A stretch of 64,000 bases of DNA from Polyangiaceae bacterium (lineage in GTDB: Bacteria > Myxococcota_A > Polyangia > Polyangiales > Polyangiaceae): assembly GCA_013361525.1 (NCBI GenBank), contig JABFXY010000072.1, positions 1-64,000 on the forward strand. The letters are read 5' to 3'. Under the pieces are notes generated by a model, which saw only the letters and a list, made by a program, of their open reading frames with translations, was not told the DNA's origin and searched no databases. Below are positions 51,072-60,501 of this stretch, in pieces. A program made the position numbers and the translations under genes. Positions within the stretch are counted from its first letter, which is position 1. Each line of letters starts with the position of its first letter.

Positions 51072-54000
51072 GTGGCCGACGAAAAAGACGAAGCTCGTCG
51101 CGACATCGAAGGCGCCTTCGCAGCGGATGCAGGAGCGACGCGCCCGGCAAAAACGCTGATGGGGCACGCGACGCCGGACGCGGATGCGCCGACGAAGCCC
51201 TCGTCGGTGGTGCCGCCGGCGCCGCCGAGCCCCGGCGGTTTGCCTCGAGTCCGACCGCCGAAGATGGGCTCGTGGGGAAAGACCAACGACGGGCTCGGCC
51301 CGCCTTCTCCTCCGGGGAAAACGCAGACCGGAACCGGGACGCCGCCCCGCCTCGCGCCGCCCCCGCGGAAGATGACGCCACCACCGATCCAGGCGATTCC
51401 GCCCCAACGAACGCAGCCCGGGACGACGACACCCAGCGGTGCGACGAGAACGATCGGCTACGGAACGCCGAGCGCACCTCCGTCGGATCCTTCGCACGCC
51501 GAGGAGAACGTGCCCGAATCGGTCGAACCCGAAGAGCTCGAGGCCGAGCTCGCGGATGATGCGGATTGGGAGCCGGCGGCGCCCGCCGGACGCGACACGG
51601 ACTTCGGCCAAGCCGTCGCGCCGAGCGCCGATGCCGAACGCACGGACGTCACGCAACCCGCCCAGGCGGCCGATGCAGCCGCAGCCGGTGCGTCCCCGCG
51701 CCCTCGAACGCCGGGCTCGTACAGCGCGTTCGGCGCCGTCGTCGAAGGCGTTCGGCCACAAGCACCGCTGCCGACACGGGGCGGCGCCGACCAGCCTGCG
51801 GCGGCACCCGCCGCTGGAAGCGTCGCGGCTGCGACGACGAACGTGCCCGCGGAGCGCCCGAGCGAAGCCGCTCCGCCGAGCGTCAGCGCGAACCCGCTCG
51901 AGCGCGAGATCCGCGCGCGAGCCGACCGCCTGAAGAAGGAAGACCCCGTCGCCGCGGCGCGGGCGTACATCGAGCTCGGGCTCCTGTGCGAGTGGATCCT
52001 CTACGACCGCGCCCGCGCGAAGAAACACTACGAAGCCGCGCGCGACTGCGTTCGCACGCTGCAACCGGCCCTCACGCGCATGCGGAGGATCGGCGCGGTC
52101 CAACCGCCCGGACCGAGCATCACCGCCCCGCCCGCCGAAAAAACGCTGAAAGAGGCGCTCGAGGTCCTCGCCGACGAGATCGCGATCGCCGAGACCGACG
52201 AGCTTCGAGCGGATCTCCACGCGAACCGCGCGCGCCTGCTCGAGGGGGGCAACCGCTTCGAAGAGGCGCGCACCTCGTACCGCGAGGCGCTCCACTTCTC
52301 GGCGAAACACGCGGCTGCGTTGCACGGCCTCGAAGCGCTGCTTCGCCGTGAGATCGCCGAGGCCGGAAAGAACCTGCACAACGAGCTCGCTGAGCACCTC
52401 GCGCGGGAAGCCGAGGCGTACATGCCCGACGGCACGGACGGCGATGCTGCCCTCGCCGCTTGGCTTTGCGTCGAGCGCGCGGAGATCCTCGAGCGACAGC
52501 TGAAGCAAGTACCCGGTGCGCGGGAAGCGTTGAAGCGCGGCGTGTCGCTCGCGCCGAACCCCGGGCCGGTGCGCAACGCTTTGGTGCGGCACCTCGCCCG
52601 CCACGATCGCGACCAAGGTCTCGCGGACGCGCTGCGCGTCGAAGCCGAGCGCGAGTCGGACGCCGATCGCGCGGCGCGTCTGCTCTACGCGAGCGCGCGC
52701 ATCAGCTTCGACCGGCTCGGCACGCGCGGTGACGGCATCTCCGCGCTCACGCGGGCGGAGCAGCGCGCGCCGCACGGCTCGATCACGCAGACGAAGATCT
52801 TCTCCGAGCTCGTGAACCAGCTGGAGATCGACGGCGATCACGCGAAACTCGTCGAAATCCGCGTGAAGCGCCTCGGCTTGCTCACCGGGCGCGAAGCCGT
52901 CGCCTTCGAATACGTTCGTCTCGCGGACTCGTATGCGCGGCTCGGACGTGCGGATCTCGCCGCCGACGCAGCGTCTCGCGCGCTGTCCCAAGATCCGTCG
53001 AGCCGCGGCATTCGCGAGACGCTCGACCAGTCGTTGCAACGCCTCGGACGTCACGCCGACCGCGTCCGCGCATGGCTGCTCGAAGCAAACTCCGAGCGCC
53101 CCGCGCGCGAGCGTATCCGCGCCTTCTTGCGCGCGGCGGACATCTCCGCGCGCCATTTGAACCAGCCCGAGCAAGCCATCGACGCGCTCCGCGCGGCGTG
53201 GGTGCTCGAGCCGGGACAGGGAGCCGTGTTCGACGCGCTCGCAGCGCTGTTGAAGTCCGGTCCTCGCGCCACGGAGGCCGGCGTCAAGAACGCCGAGCAG
53301 CGCATCGATCTGTTCGAGCAGGCCGCGATCCTCGAGCAAGACAAGCAACGAAAGCTCGGGCTCCTCGAGAAGGTCCTCGGCATCTGGGAAGACGAGCTCG
53401 ATCGGACCGACAAGGTGATCGAGACCGCGGATCGCATCCTCACCCTCGATGCTTCGCGCAGGACGGCGATCCTCGCGCTGCAGCGCGCGGCGCGTCGCGC
53501 GGGTGATCACGATCGGCTCGCGCGGGCCCTCGATTCGGAGATCCGACAAGCCGAGGACGCGAACCTCCGCGCGCGCATCCTCCTCGAGGCCGCCGAGGTC
53601 GCCGAGCGCAAAGGTGATCGCGAGCGCGCCCTCGCCTTCATCGACCGGGCCCTCTCTACGAAGGCCGGTGACGTCGATGCCGGTCGTGCGCGCGTCGCGC
53701 TGTTGCGGCGCATGTCGAGGCTCGACGAGGCACGAAAGACGCTCGTCGCGCTCGCCGATCACGATCCGGAGACGGCCTTCGAGATCTGGCTCGAGGTCGC
53801 GGACCTCGACGAGTCGTTCCGCAAAGCACCGGCAGATGCGGTCGAAGCCTATCGATCCGCGCACAAGCTCCGGCCGGAGCACCCGCTTCCGCCGCTGTCG
53901 CTCGTGCGTCTGCTCCGGGCGACGAAGAACTACAAGCGGCTCGTCAGCGAGCTTCGCGGGCTCGCCAAGGCCGAGAAAGACCCGCGCGCGCTCGCGGTCC

Positions 54001-57000
54001 ATCACACGACGGCGGCCGAGGTCGAAGAGCTCGCGCTCGGCGACGACGAAGCCGCTCTGAAGAGCCTGGAGCAAGCGGACGCCGCGCTCGGCGGCGGCGC
54101 GGGCGAGGGCCCGTGGGACGCGGGCGTGTTCGAAGCGATGGAGCGCATCCTGATGCGCATGGGCGACGACGAAGGCCTCATGCGCCTCTACGCGCGGTGG
54201 CTCGAGCGAAAGCCGTCCGCGTCGATCGATCACACGTTGCGCGTCGGCCTCGCGACGGCGCTCGAGTCGTCGAGCCCCGCACAGGCCATCGAGGTCTTGG
54301 AGGCGCTCGTCGCGGTCGTGCCGAACCACGTCCCCGCGCTGAAGCGGCTCGAGCACCTGCAGCGCTCGCGCAAAGCCCACCCGAACCTCGGCGGCGTGCT
54401 CGTCGCGCAGGCGAACGTGTTCGGTTCACGCCGCGCCCGCGTCGGCGCCTTGTGGGAGATCGTTTCGCTGGAGGAGAAGCTCGGCGCAGCTTCGACCCTC
54501 GATGCTCTGGCGCGCATCACGCACGAGCACCCGGCCGAGATCGGCGCGCTCGACAACGTGATCCGCATCGCGAGCCGGCTGGTCTGCAACGTCGGCGTCC
54601 CTCACCCCGCGCTGATCGCAGCGAAGAATCAGCTCCTTGCTGCGGTGCGCGCACGTCGCGAGCTCACCGTCGACCCGCTCGCGAAGGCCGCCTACCACAT
54701 CGAAGAGGCGGCGCTGCTCGAGAGCGCGGACGTGGACCCCAACATCCGCGGCGCGATGGAGAGCTACCGCGAGGCGCTCACGCTCTGGCCGGACAGCTTC
54801 CTCGCCGCGCGCGGGCTGGAGCGTCTCGCGACGCACATGGGCGATCACCAGGCCCTCATCGCGAGCCAGCTCGCCCTCGCGAAGCTCACCGAGTCGAACG
54901 TCGGCAAGGCGGCGCACCTCGTCAAAGCCGCCGAGCTCACCGCGTCGCATCTGCGCGACGATCGCACCGCCCTCGAGCTCTACGAGGTCGCCCTCGAGAC
55001 CGATCCGGAGAACCGCGACGCCTCGAAGACCCTCGCGACGATGCTGGCGTCGGATCCTCGGCGCCTCATCGAGCGGCTGCGCCCTGCGCTCGATCGCGCC
55101 ACGACGCAGGCACAAGGCACGCTCCTCGGCGCGGAGATCGCGCAGGCTTACCTGCGCATTCACCACGCGGAAGGCGACGCCGCGCGCATCGACTACGGAC
55201 CGGGCATCCAGGCCATGCGCCGCGCGATGCGCTCGTCGCCGGACGATCTGTCGAGCCTGTTCGTGCTCGCGCGCCTCTACACCGCGCAGAAGTCGTGGGC
55301 CGAGTCGCGCGACACGTTGCAGCGGGTCGTCGAGCTGACGGCGAGCACCGATCCGAAGTCGCGCGCCACCGCGCTCTTCGCGCTCGCGGATCTCTACGAA
55401 GGACCGCTGTCCGACATGACGCTCGCGGAGACGACGCTCGTCAGCGTGCTCTCCGCCGAGCCGACCAACAAGAACGCGCTAGAGCGGCTCTATTCGCTCG
55501 GCATGAAGAAGGGCGACAAGAAGCTCGCTCGTTCGAGCCTCGAGCGCCTCGCCGAATACGAGACCGATCTCGTCCAGCGCACGGAGTACCAGCTCCGCGT
55601 CGCCGAGGTCGCGCGCGAGTCCAACGACGGCGCGGGTATGTTGCGCGCCCTCCAAGACGCGGTTGTCTCGACGCCGCAGGACTTGCGGCCCTGGACGCTC
55701 CTCGCGCGGCTTTGTCTGTCGCGCGGAGAAAATCCCGAGGCTCTGCAAAACCTCGCGCACGCGATCGAGCAGGTCATCGAGATGGCGAAGGCGCGCCGAA
55801 GGCCGCTCGAAGCTCGCTGGCTGCTGACCCTCGGCCTGCTCGAGACGAACGCGTTGAAGCGGCCCGCGGACGGCGTCGCGCATCTGCAAGCCGCGCTCGG
55901 TGCGGCATCCGCGCCCGGCGCGCCTCCGCCTCACCCCGAAATCCGCGCGGCGCTCGGCTCCGGGCTGCTCGCGGCAGGTCGCACCAAAGAAGCGGTGCAC
56001 ATCCTGCGCGAGCTCTGCACCATCGACTCCGAGACCTTGCTGCGCCTCGCGGAGCCGAGCGCCTTCAACACGGTCCGAAGCGCATGCGTCGCGCCGTCCG
56101 GAACGGTGCTCTCCGCCGCGCTGACGGCCCTCGACGCCGCGCTCGCGACGGAGGCTCGCTCCGACGAACGCCTCGCGGCCGAAGAGGTGCGCGGCGCGCT
56201 CGGCGATCTCCAGCCGGAGCGTCTCGCCAAGCTCCGAAACCGCCGCCTCGATCCGGAGGCGCCGTACCAGCAGACGCTCGCCGCGAGCGAGCTGACACGG
56301 ATGCTCTTGCCCGAGGCACGCTCGCCGTTCATCGACGTCGCCATCGCCATCCAACCGATCGTCGCGAAAGCGCTGCGCTTCGAGATCTCGAGCTACGGCA
56401 TCTCGATGCGCGAACGCATCGGCTCGCGTGACGGGCACCCGGTTCGGATCCTGGCGGACCGCATCGCGCGTTGCCTCGGCATCTCGGAGTTCGAGCTCAT
56501 CCTCTCGCCGAATTGGAACGGACCGATCCGTTCGTTCCCCGGCGATCCGCCGGTGATCGTCGGGCCCGCGAACTACATCGATCTTCCCGAGACGGAGCAG
56601 GCCTTCGGCCTTGGTCGGTTGCTCACCCGCCTCGCGCTGGGCATGACGTGGATCGAAGAGGTCCAATCGGACGGCGCGGAGGGTCTGCTCCTCTCGGCCG
56701 TGCGCTCCGTCCTTCCGCAGTGGGGTGTCGGCGAGATCGGTCCGCAACGCGAGCACGCGATGGGGACCTTCTTCCAGTCGATGCAGCGAGCGATCGGCCG
56801 CCGCCAGCGCAACGTGATTCAGGACCTCGCGCCGACCCTGAACCCCAGCTTCGATGCGCGCACGTTCTTCCTCGCCGTGCGTCGAAGCGAATACCGCTCC
56901 GCCTACGTGCTCTCCGGCGACTTGCTCGGCGGGCTCGAGACGATGCGGCGAAGCGACGCCGAGCTCTCGCGCGCGGGCGACAACGCGCGCGCGTTGCTCC

Positions 57001-57095
57001 AATATCCGCTCTCGAACGAGCTCATTCGGTACGCGTTGTCGGTCGACGGGTACAACGAGCGCCGTCGCGTCGGCACCGTCTGGGGCCCCGTCTAG
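51072..57095 (+). CDS. Giant TPR-repeat protein
   Basis: About 2007 residues from GTG 51072 (ATG 51027 would add 15). The first ~290 residues are Pro/Ala/Thr-rich and low complexity (PPAPPSPGGLPR; GTPPRLAPPP). From about 300 to 1700 it is a long array of TPR/HAT-like helices (for example DPVAAARAYIELGLLCEWIL, RFEEARTSYREALHFSAKHA, DPSSRGIRETLDQSLQRLG). The final ~300 residues form a separate domain (FELILSPNWNGPIRSFPGDP; LGRLLTRLALGMTWIEEV) that I cannot name. No signal peptide or membrane helix. It is probably a cytoplasmic scaffold; divergence from a PP2C phosphatase hints at a link to phospho-signalling. Confidence 0.82.
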   Translation: MADEKDEARRDIEGAFAADAGATRPAKTLMGHATPDADAPTKPSSVVPPAPPSPGGLPRVRPPKMGSWGKTNDGLGPPSPPGKTQTGTGTPPRLAPPPRKMTPPPIQAIPPQRTQPGTTTPSGATRTIGYGTPSAPPSDPSHAEENVPESVEPEELEAELADDADWEPAAPAGRDTDFGQAVAPSADAERTDVTQPAQAADAAAAGASPRPRTPGSYSAFGAVVEGVRPQAPLPTRGGADQPAAAPAAGSVAAATTNVPAERPSEAAPPSVSANPLEREIRARADRLKKEDPVAAARAYIELGLLCEWILYDRARAKKHYEAARDCVRTLQPALTRMRRIGAVQPPGPSITAPPAEKTLKEALEVLADEIAIAETDELRADLHANRARLLEGGNRFEEARTSYREALHFSAKHAAALHGLEALLRREIAEAGKNLHNELAEHLAREAEAYMPDGTDGDAALAAWLCVERAEILERQLKQVPGAREALKRGVSLAPNPGPVRNALVRHLARHDRDQGLADALRVEAERESDADRAARLLYASARISFDRLGTRGDGISALTRAEQRAPHGSITQTKIFSELVNQLEIDGDHAKLVEIRVKRLGLLTGREAVAFEYVRLADSYARLGRADLAADAASRALSQDPSSRGIRETLDQSLQRLGRHADRVRAWLLEANSERPARERIRAFLRAADISARHLNQPEQAIDALRAAWVLEPGQGAVFDALAALLKSGPRATEAGVKNAEQRIDLFEQAAILEQDKQRKLGLLEKVLGIWEDELDRTDKVIETADRILTLDASRRTAILALQRAARRAGDHDRLARALDSEIRQAEDANLRARILLEAAEVAERKGDRERALAFIDRALSTKAGDVDAGRARVALLRRMSRLDEARKTLVALADHDPETAFEIWLEVADLDESFRKAPADAVEAYRSAHKLRPEHPLPPLSLVRLLRATKNYKRLVSELRGLAKAEKDPRALAVHHTTAAEVEELALGDDEAALKSLEQADAALGGGAGEGPWDAGVFEAMERILMRMGDDEGLMRLYARWLERKPSASIDHTLRVGLATALESSSPAQAIEVLEALVAVVPNHVPALKRLEHLQRSRKAHPNLGGVLVAQANVFGSRRARVGALWEIVSLEEKLGAASTLDALARITHEHPAEIGALDNVIRIASRLVCNVGVPHPALIAAKNQLLAAVRARRELTVDPLAKAAYHIEEAALLESADVDPNIRGAMESYREALTLWPDSFLAARGLERLATHMGDHQALIASQLALAKLTESNVGKAAHLVKAAELTASHLRDDRTALELYEVALETDPENRDASKTLATMLASDPRRLIERLRPALDRATTQAQGTLLGAEIAQAYLRIHHAEGDAARIDYGPGIQAMRRAMRSSPDDLSSLFVLARLYTAQKSWAESRDTLQRVVELTASTDPKSRATALFALADLYEGPLSDMTLAETTLVSVLSAEPTNKNALERLYSLGMKKGDKKLARSSLERLAEYETDLVQRTEYQLRVAEVARESNDGAGMLRALQDAVVSTPQDLRPWTLLARLCLSRGENPEALQNLAHAIEQVIEMAKARRRPLEARWLLTLGLLETNALKRPADGVAHLQAALGAASAPGAPPPHPEIRAALGSGLLAAGRTKEAVHILRELCTIDSETLLRLAEPSAFNTVRSACVAPSGTVLSAALTALDAALATEARSDERLAAEEVRGALGDLQPERLAKLRNRRLDPEAPYQQTLAASELTRMLLPEARSPFIDVAIAIQPIVAKALRFEISSYGISMRERIGSRDGHPVRILADRIARCLGISEFELILSPNWNGPIRSFPGDPPVIVGPANYIDLPETEQAFGLGRLLTRLALGMTWIEEVQSDGAEGLLLSAVRSVLPQWGVGEIGPQREHAMGTFFQSMQRAIGRRQRNVIQDLAPTLNPSFDARTFFLAVRRSEYRSAYVLSGDLLGGLETMRRSDAELSRAGDNARALLQYPLSNELIRYALSVDGYNERRRVGTVWGPV

Positions 57096-57116
57096 AAGCC
57101 GGCCTAGCGCCGCGGC

Positions 57117-57548
57117 TCAGCGCTTGATCATCGTCTTCAGCGGGTTGCCGTTCGGTCCGAACGGCCCCTGCGACGAGGTCGCCGGTGCTGGCGCCGCGGC
57201 CGGCGCAGCTGCCGCGGGCGCGGTCGCGCTCACCGTCGTCGTCGGAGCCGCCGTGGCTTCCGACGGGACCACCTCGCTCGGCTTCGTCGCGGCAACCTGC
57301 GTCGCGGTCGGCGCCGAGCTCGCGTTCGCTTCCTTCGCCGGCGCCTTCTTCTTTTTCTTCTTCGGCTTGTCCTCGGACGCGACGTTCGCAAGATCCGCGT
57401 CAGCGTCTGCCGCCGCCCGCGCATACAGGACGAACGCGTAGAAGCCGGCGCTTCCGAGCACGAAGAATACGGCGCCTATGACGATGGGCAACACGAGCGA
57501 GCTTCGCCCGCTCCCCGTCACCGCCGCGTTCGCCTGACCACCCTGCAC
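57117..57548 (-). CDS. Small single-pass protein with Lys run and Ala/Pro tail
   Basis: A 143-residue protein with a GTG start. One membrane segment (LVLPIVIGAVFFVLGSAGFY, about 18-37), a lysine run (KPKKKKKKAPAK), then an Ala/Thr/Pro tail ending in GPFGPNGNPLKTMIKR. No family is recognised; its composition looks like other myxobacterial membrane-anchored linker proteins. It converges with the giant TPR gene. Confidence 0.6.
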   Translation of the reverse strand: MQGGQANAAVTGSGRSSLVLPIVIGAVFFVLGSAGFYAFVLYARAAADADADLANVASEDKPKKKKKKAPAKEANASSAPTATQVAATKPSEVVPSEATAAPTTTVSATAPAAAAPAAAPAPATSSQGPFGPNGNPLKTMIKR

Positions 57549-57615
57549 GCCGTCACTCTATCAAAACCGGGATATTGGGTGGAAAAGGCGCCGATCCGAC
57601 CCTAGTTTGTCGGGC

Positions 57616-58548
57616 ATGTCTCAGATGCCGGCGGATCTCGAGCAAGCCATCCTCGATCTCAAGAAGGAGCGCAATGCCGTGCTCCTCGCGCACTACTACC
57701 AAGAGGGCGAGATCCAAGACATCGCCGATTTTCTCGGGGATTCATTGCAGCTCGCCCAGGCCGCGAAGAAGACGTCCGCGGACGTCATCCTGTTTGCGGG
57801 CGTTCATTTCATGGCCGAGACGGCCAAGATCCTGAACCCGGATCGCGTCGTCGTCGTCCCCGACATGGACGCGGGCTGCTCGCTCGCAGACGGCTGCCCC
57901 GGCGACCGGTTCCGCGCGTGGCGCGCGAAGTATCCCGACGCCGTCAGCATCTCGTACATCAACTGCTCCGCCGAGGTGAAGGCCGCGAGCGACTACATCT
58001 GCACGTCCTCGAACGCGGAGAAGATCGTCCGCGCCATTCCGGAGGACAAAGAGATCCTGTTCGCCCCCGACAAGAACCTCGGCCGCTGGCTGATGGAGAA
58101 GACGGGCCGCAAGATGCGCCTCTGGCAGGGCAGCTGCGTCGTGCACGAGACGTTCAGCGAGCGAAAGCTCGTCGGACTCAAAGAGCGCTACCCCGAAGCG
58201 AAAATCATCGCCCACCCCGAGTGCGAGCAGCCGGTGCTCGACATGGCGAGCTTCGTCGGCTCCACGACCGCGCTCCTCAAGTTCACGATCTCCGATCCAG
58301 GCAAGCAGTTCATCGTGATGACGGAGGACGGCATCCTCCACCAGATGAAGAAGGCGTCGCCCGAAAAGGAGTTCATCTCCGGGCCGCCGCAGGCCAACTG
58401 CGCCTGCAACGAGTGCCCCTACATGAAGAAGAACACCATGGAGAAGGTGTACCTCGCGCTGCGCGACCTCGAGCCGCGCATCGAGATGGATGCGACGCTC
58501 CGCGATCAGGCGCGCCTGCCGATCGAGCGCATGCTCGCGCTCTCCTGA
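57616..58548 (+). CDS. nadA: Quinolinate synthase NadA
   Basis: A 310-residue enzyme (TTG 57607 would add three residues) that condenses iminoaspartate with dihydroxyacetone phosphate to quinolinate in NAD biosynthesis, using a [4Fe-4S] cluster. The cluster Cys candidates are Cys117 (YINCSAEVKA), Cys203 (HPECEQPVLDMA) and a Cys in CNECPYM (262-267 region). The substrate loops AHYYQEGEIQDIADF, FAGVHFMAETAKIL, DAGCSLADGCP and STTALLKF are all present. No nadB or nadC is in the window, so the rest of the pathway lies elsewhere. Confidence 0.95.
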   Translation: MSQMPADLEQAILDLKKERNAVLLAHYYQEGEIQDIADFLGDSLQLAQAAKKTSADVILFAGVHFMAETAKILNPDRVVVVPDMDAGCSLADGCPGDRFRAWRAKYPDAVSISYINCSAEVKAASDYICTSSNAEKIVRAIPEDKEILFAPDKNLGRWLMEKTGRKMRLWQGSCVVHETFSERKLVGLKERYPEAKIIAHPECEQPVLDMASFVGSTTALLKFTISDPGKQFIVMTEDGILHQMKKASPEKEFISGPPQANCACNECPYMKKNTMEKVYLALRDLEPRIEMDATLRDQARLPIERMLALS

Positions 58549-58562
58549 TCAGCCTGTTTCGA

Positions 58563-60476
58563 TCAGAACAGCGTGCCGGTCTGGAAGTACTTCAACAGCA
58601 CCGCGGCGATCGCAAAGCCGAGGAGCGCGACGACGACGACGCCGATGATCATCGGCACCTTCGACGGCCGGCGCTCCGCGACGACCGCGCCGTGCTTTTC
58701 GCGCCGGTAAACCGTCGTCAGGTCCCCACCCTCGCCAGGCTGAGGAGCCGGCGGATCGGCGCGCGTCGCCGCCAAAGGAGAGGCGGCCAGCGGAGATGCC
58801 CCCTGCTGCGGCGGCTGTGAATGCTGCTGAGGCATCCCCGGCGGGATCGGGGAGCCCTGCTGCTGGTTGTACGGGGTGCCCGGCGCCGTATTGGCGAGGG
58901 CTGGCCGCTGATGCGAGCCGCTTCGGTGCGTCTGCGGGATGTTCGCGCCCGCCTGACGAAGCGCCGCGTGGCTCATCAGCTGCGTGCCCATCTGCCCGCG
59001 CTCTGCTTGATCCTCGTGAACGCGAGGCAAGCCACCCCCGCCGAGTTGCCCGTGCGCTTGGATCGCTTGCGCCACGTTCCGCACCGGCATCGCGATGGTC
59101 GCGACGTGATCGCCGCCTCCCTCGCTCGTCGTGTCGTTCACGACGGGCACGTTGATCGACGGACCCTTCTGCGTCGCGGGCGCGGCCGCACCCGCATACG
59201 CAGGCGCATTGGCGGCGTGAGCATTGGCGGCGTGGCGCTGCACGCCGGAGAGATCATGAGCGCCGGAGCCGTGCGAAGCGTTCTGCCGCGCCTGCGGGTA
59301 CCCGGTCGTCGGCATGGCCACCGTGCCGCCGAGCTTCGCCGCCGTCTGCTGCGGCGGCTGCTGCACCTGCGCGAGGTGTTGCGTCGGGTTCGAGTAGTAG
59401 CCCGGCGCATTCGACGGAAGCGGCGATACGTTGTGGCTCCTCGGATCGGTGAGCATCACCGTCGCCGGCGTCCGCCCCGAGGGCTGCGGCGGTGGCATGT
59501 TGGAAATCTGCGGCTGCTGCACGGCCACGTGACTCGGCGACGAATGACGCTGGTTCGCGTTCGCGGTCAGCGTCGGCGCGCTGCTCGGATCGATCGTCGG
59601 CGTCGCCAAACGAGCCGCCGCGGCACGCTTCATCACGCGCCATGCGTCGAGCGCTTCGGCGGCGGACTGGAAGCGCTTGTCGGGATCGCGCGCGAGGCCC
59701 TTCGCGAGAAATGCTTCGAGCCGAGGATCGACGTGACCGTCGAGCACCGACGAGAGCGGGCGAGGCTCGGACTTGGTCTTCAAGTCCACCATCTGCAGGA
59801 TGTTCTTCGCGGCGTACGGAAGCTGCCCGCTCATCGCCTGATAGATGAGCGTCGACGCCGCATAGATGTCCGCGCGGTGATCCACCGTCTTCGCCTTGCC
59901 GATCTGCTCGGGCGGCATGAACGAAAACGTGCCGAGGCTCTGCCCCATCTCGGTCAACGTCTCGCCGCCGACCTCCTTCGGGATCTTCGAGATGCCGAAG
60001 TCGAGCAGCTTCACGCGGATGCCTCCGTCGGGGCGTCGCTCGAGGAACACGTTCGACGGCTTCAGGTCTCGGTGGATGACGCCGGACTTGTGTGCGTCCG
60101 TGAGGCCCATCCAGACTTGCTCGACGTACGGGAAGAGCTCGTCGAACGTCATCGGCCCGGTGCGCTTCAACCGATCGATCAGTGACTCGCCTTCGAGCAG
60201 CTCGAAGACGATCACGATGCCGTGCTCGGCGTCGTCCTCGACGTCCAGCACCTGCGTGACGTAGTCACTGCTGATCGCGCCGGCGGCGCGCGCCTCACGA
60301 CGAAAACGCTCGACCGCGGAGCTCTTCTGCTTCGAGTCGGAGCGCAGGACCTTCACCGCGACGGTGCGGCCGGTGCGGATGTTCTCCGCGGCGAAGACCT
60401 CGCCCATGCCACCGCGCCCGAGCTGCCGCAGAACGCGGTAGCGCTGGGCGACGACGGTGCCGGGCTCGATCTCCAA
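58563..60476 (-). CDS. Transmembrane Ser/Thr protein kinase (second module)
   Basis: A 637-residue Hanks-type kinase with TTG start at 60476 (GAGGAG eight bases upstream). Kinase domain about 10-280: GRGGMGEVFAAE, AVKVLRSD, HRDLKPSN with Asp137, DFGISKI and GTFSFMPPEQIG. A long Gln/Pro/His-rich linker (about 300-580) leads to a C-terminal membrane helix (MIIGVVVVALLGFAIAAVLL, about 612-631). No extracytoplasmic sensor domain follows the helix; the last residues are KYFQTGTLF. It starts 25 nt after the TPR/PEGA gene. Confidence 0.92.
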   Translation of the reverse strand: MEIEPGTVVAQRYRVLRQLGRGGMGEVFAAENIRTGRTVAVKVLRSDSKQKSSAVERFRREARAAGAISSDYVTQVLDVEDDAEHGIVIVFELLEGESLIDRLKRTGPMTFDELFPYVEQVWMGLTDAHKSGVIHRDLKPSNVFLERRPDGGIRVKLLDFGISKIPKEVGGETLTEMGQSLGTFSFMPPEQIGKAKTVDHRADIYAASTLIYQAMSGQLPYAAKNILQMVDLKTKSEPRPLSSVLDGHVDPRLEAFLAKGLARDPDKRFQSAAEALDAWRVMKRAAAARLATPTIDPSSAPTLTANANQRHSSPSHVAVQQPQISNMPPPQPSGRTPATVMLTDPRSHNVSPLPSNAPGYYSNPTQHLAQVQQPPQQTAAKLGGTVAMPTTGYPQARQNASHGSGAHDLSGVQRHAANAHAANAPAYAGAAAPATQKGPSINVPVVNDTTSEGGGDHVATIAMPVRNVAQAIQAHGQLGGGGLPRVHEDQAERGQMGTQLMSHAALRQAGANIPQTHRSGSHQRPALANTAPGTPYNQQQGSPIPPGMPQQHSQPPQQGASPLAASPLAATRADPPAPQPGEGGDLTTVYRREKHGAVVAERRPSKVPMIIGVVVVALLGFAIAAVLLKYFQTGTLF

Positions 60477-60501
60477 AATGCCTGCTCCTCGAAACGTGTC
60501 G

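Noticed and set aside
50859..54380. 1173-residue minus-strand frame opposite the giant TPR gene
   Set aside because: It is antisense to a well-supported repeat protein and has shadow-frame composition (Arg/Ala/Leu rich, no motifs).
58549..58575. CTGATC/GATCAG hairpin between nadA and the kinase gene
   Set aside because: Only six base pairs with a ten-base loop; too weak to call.
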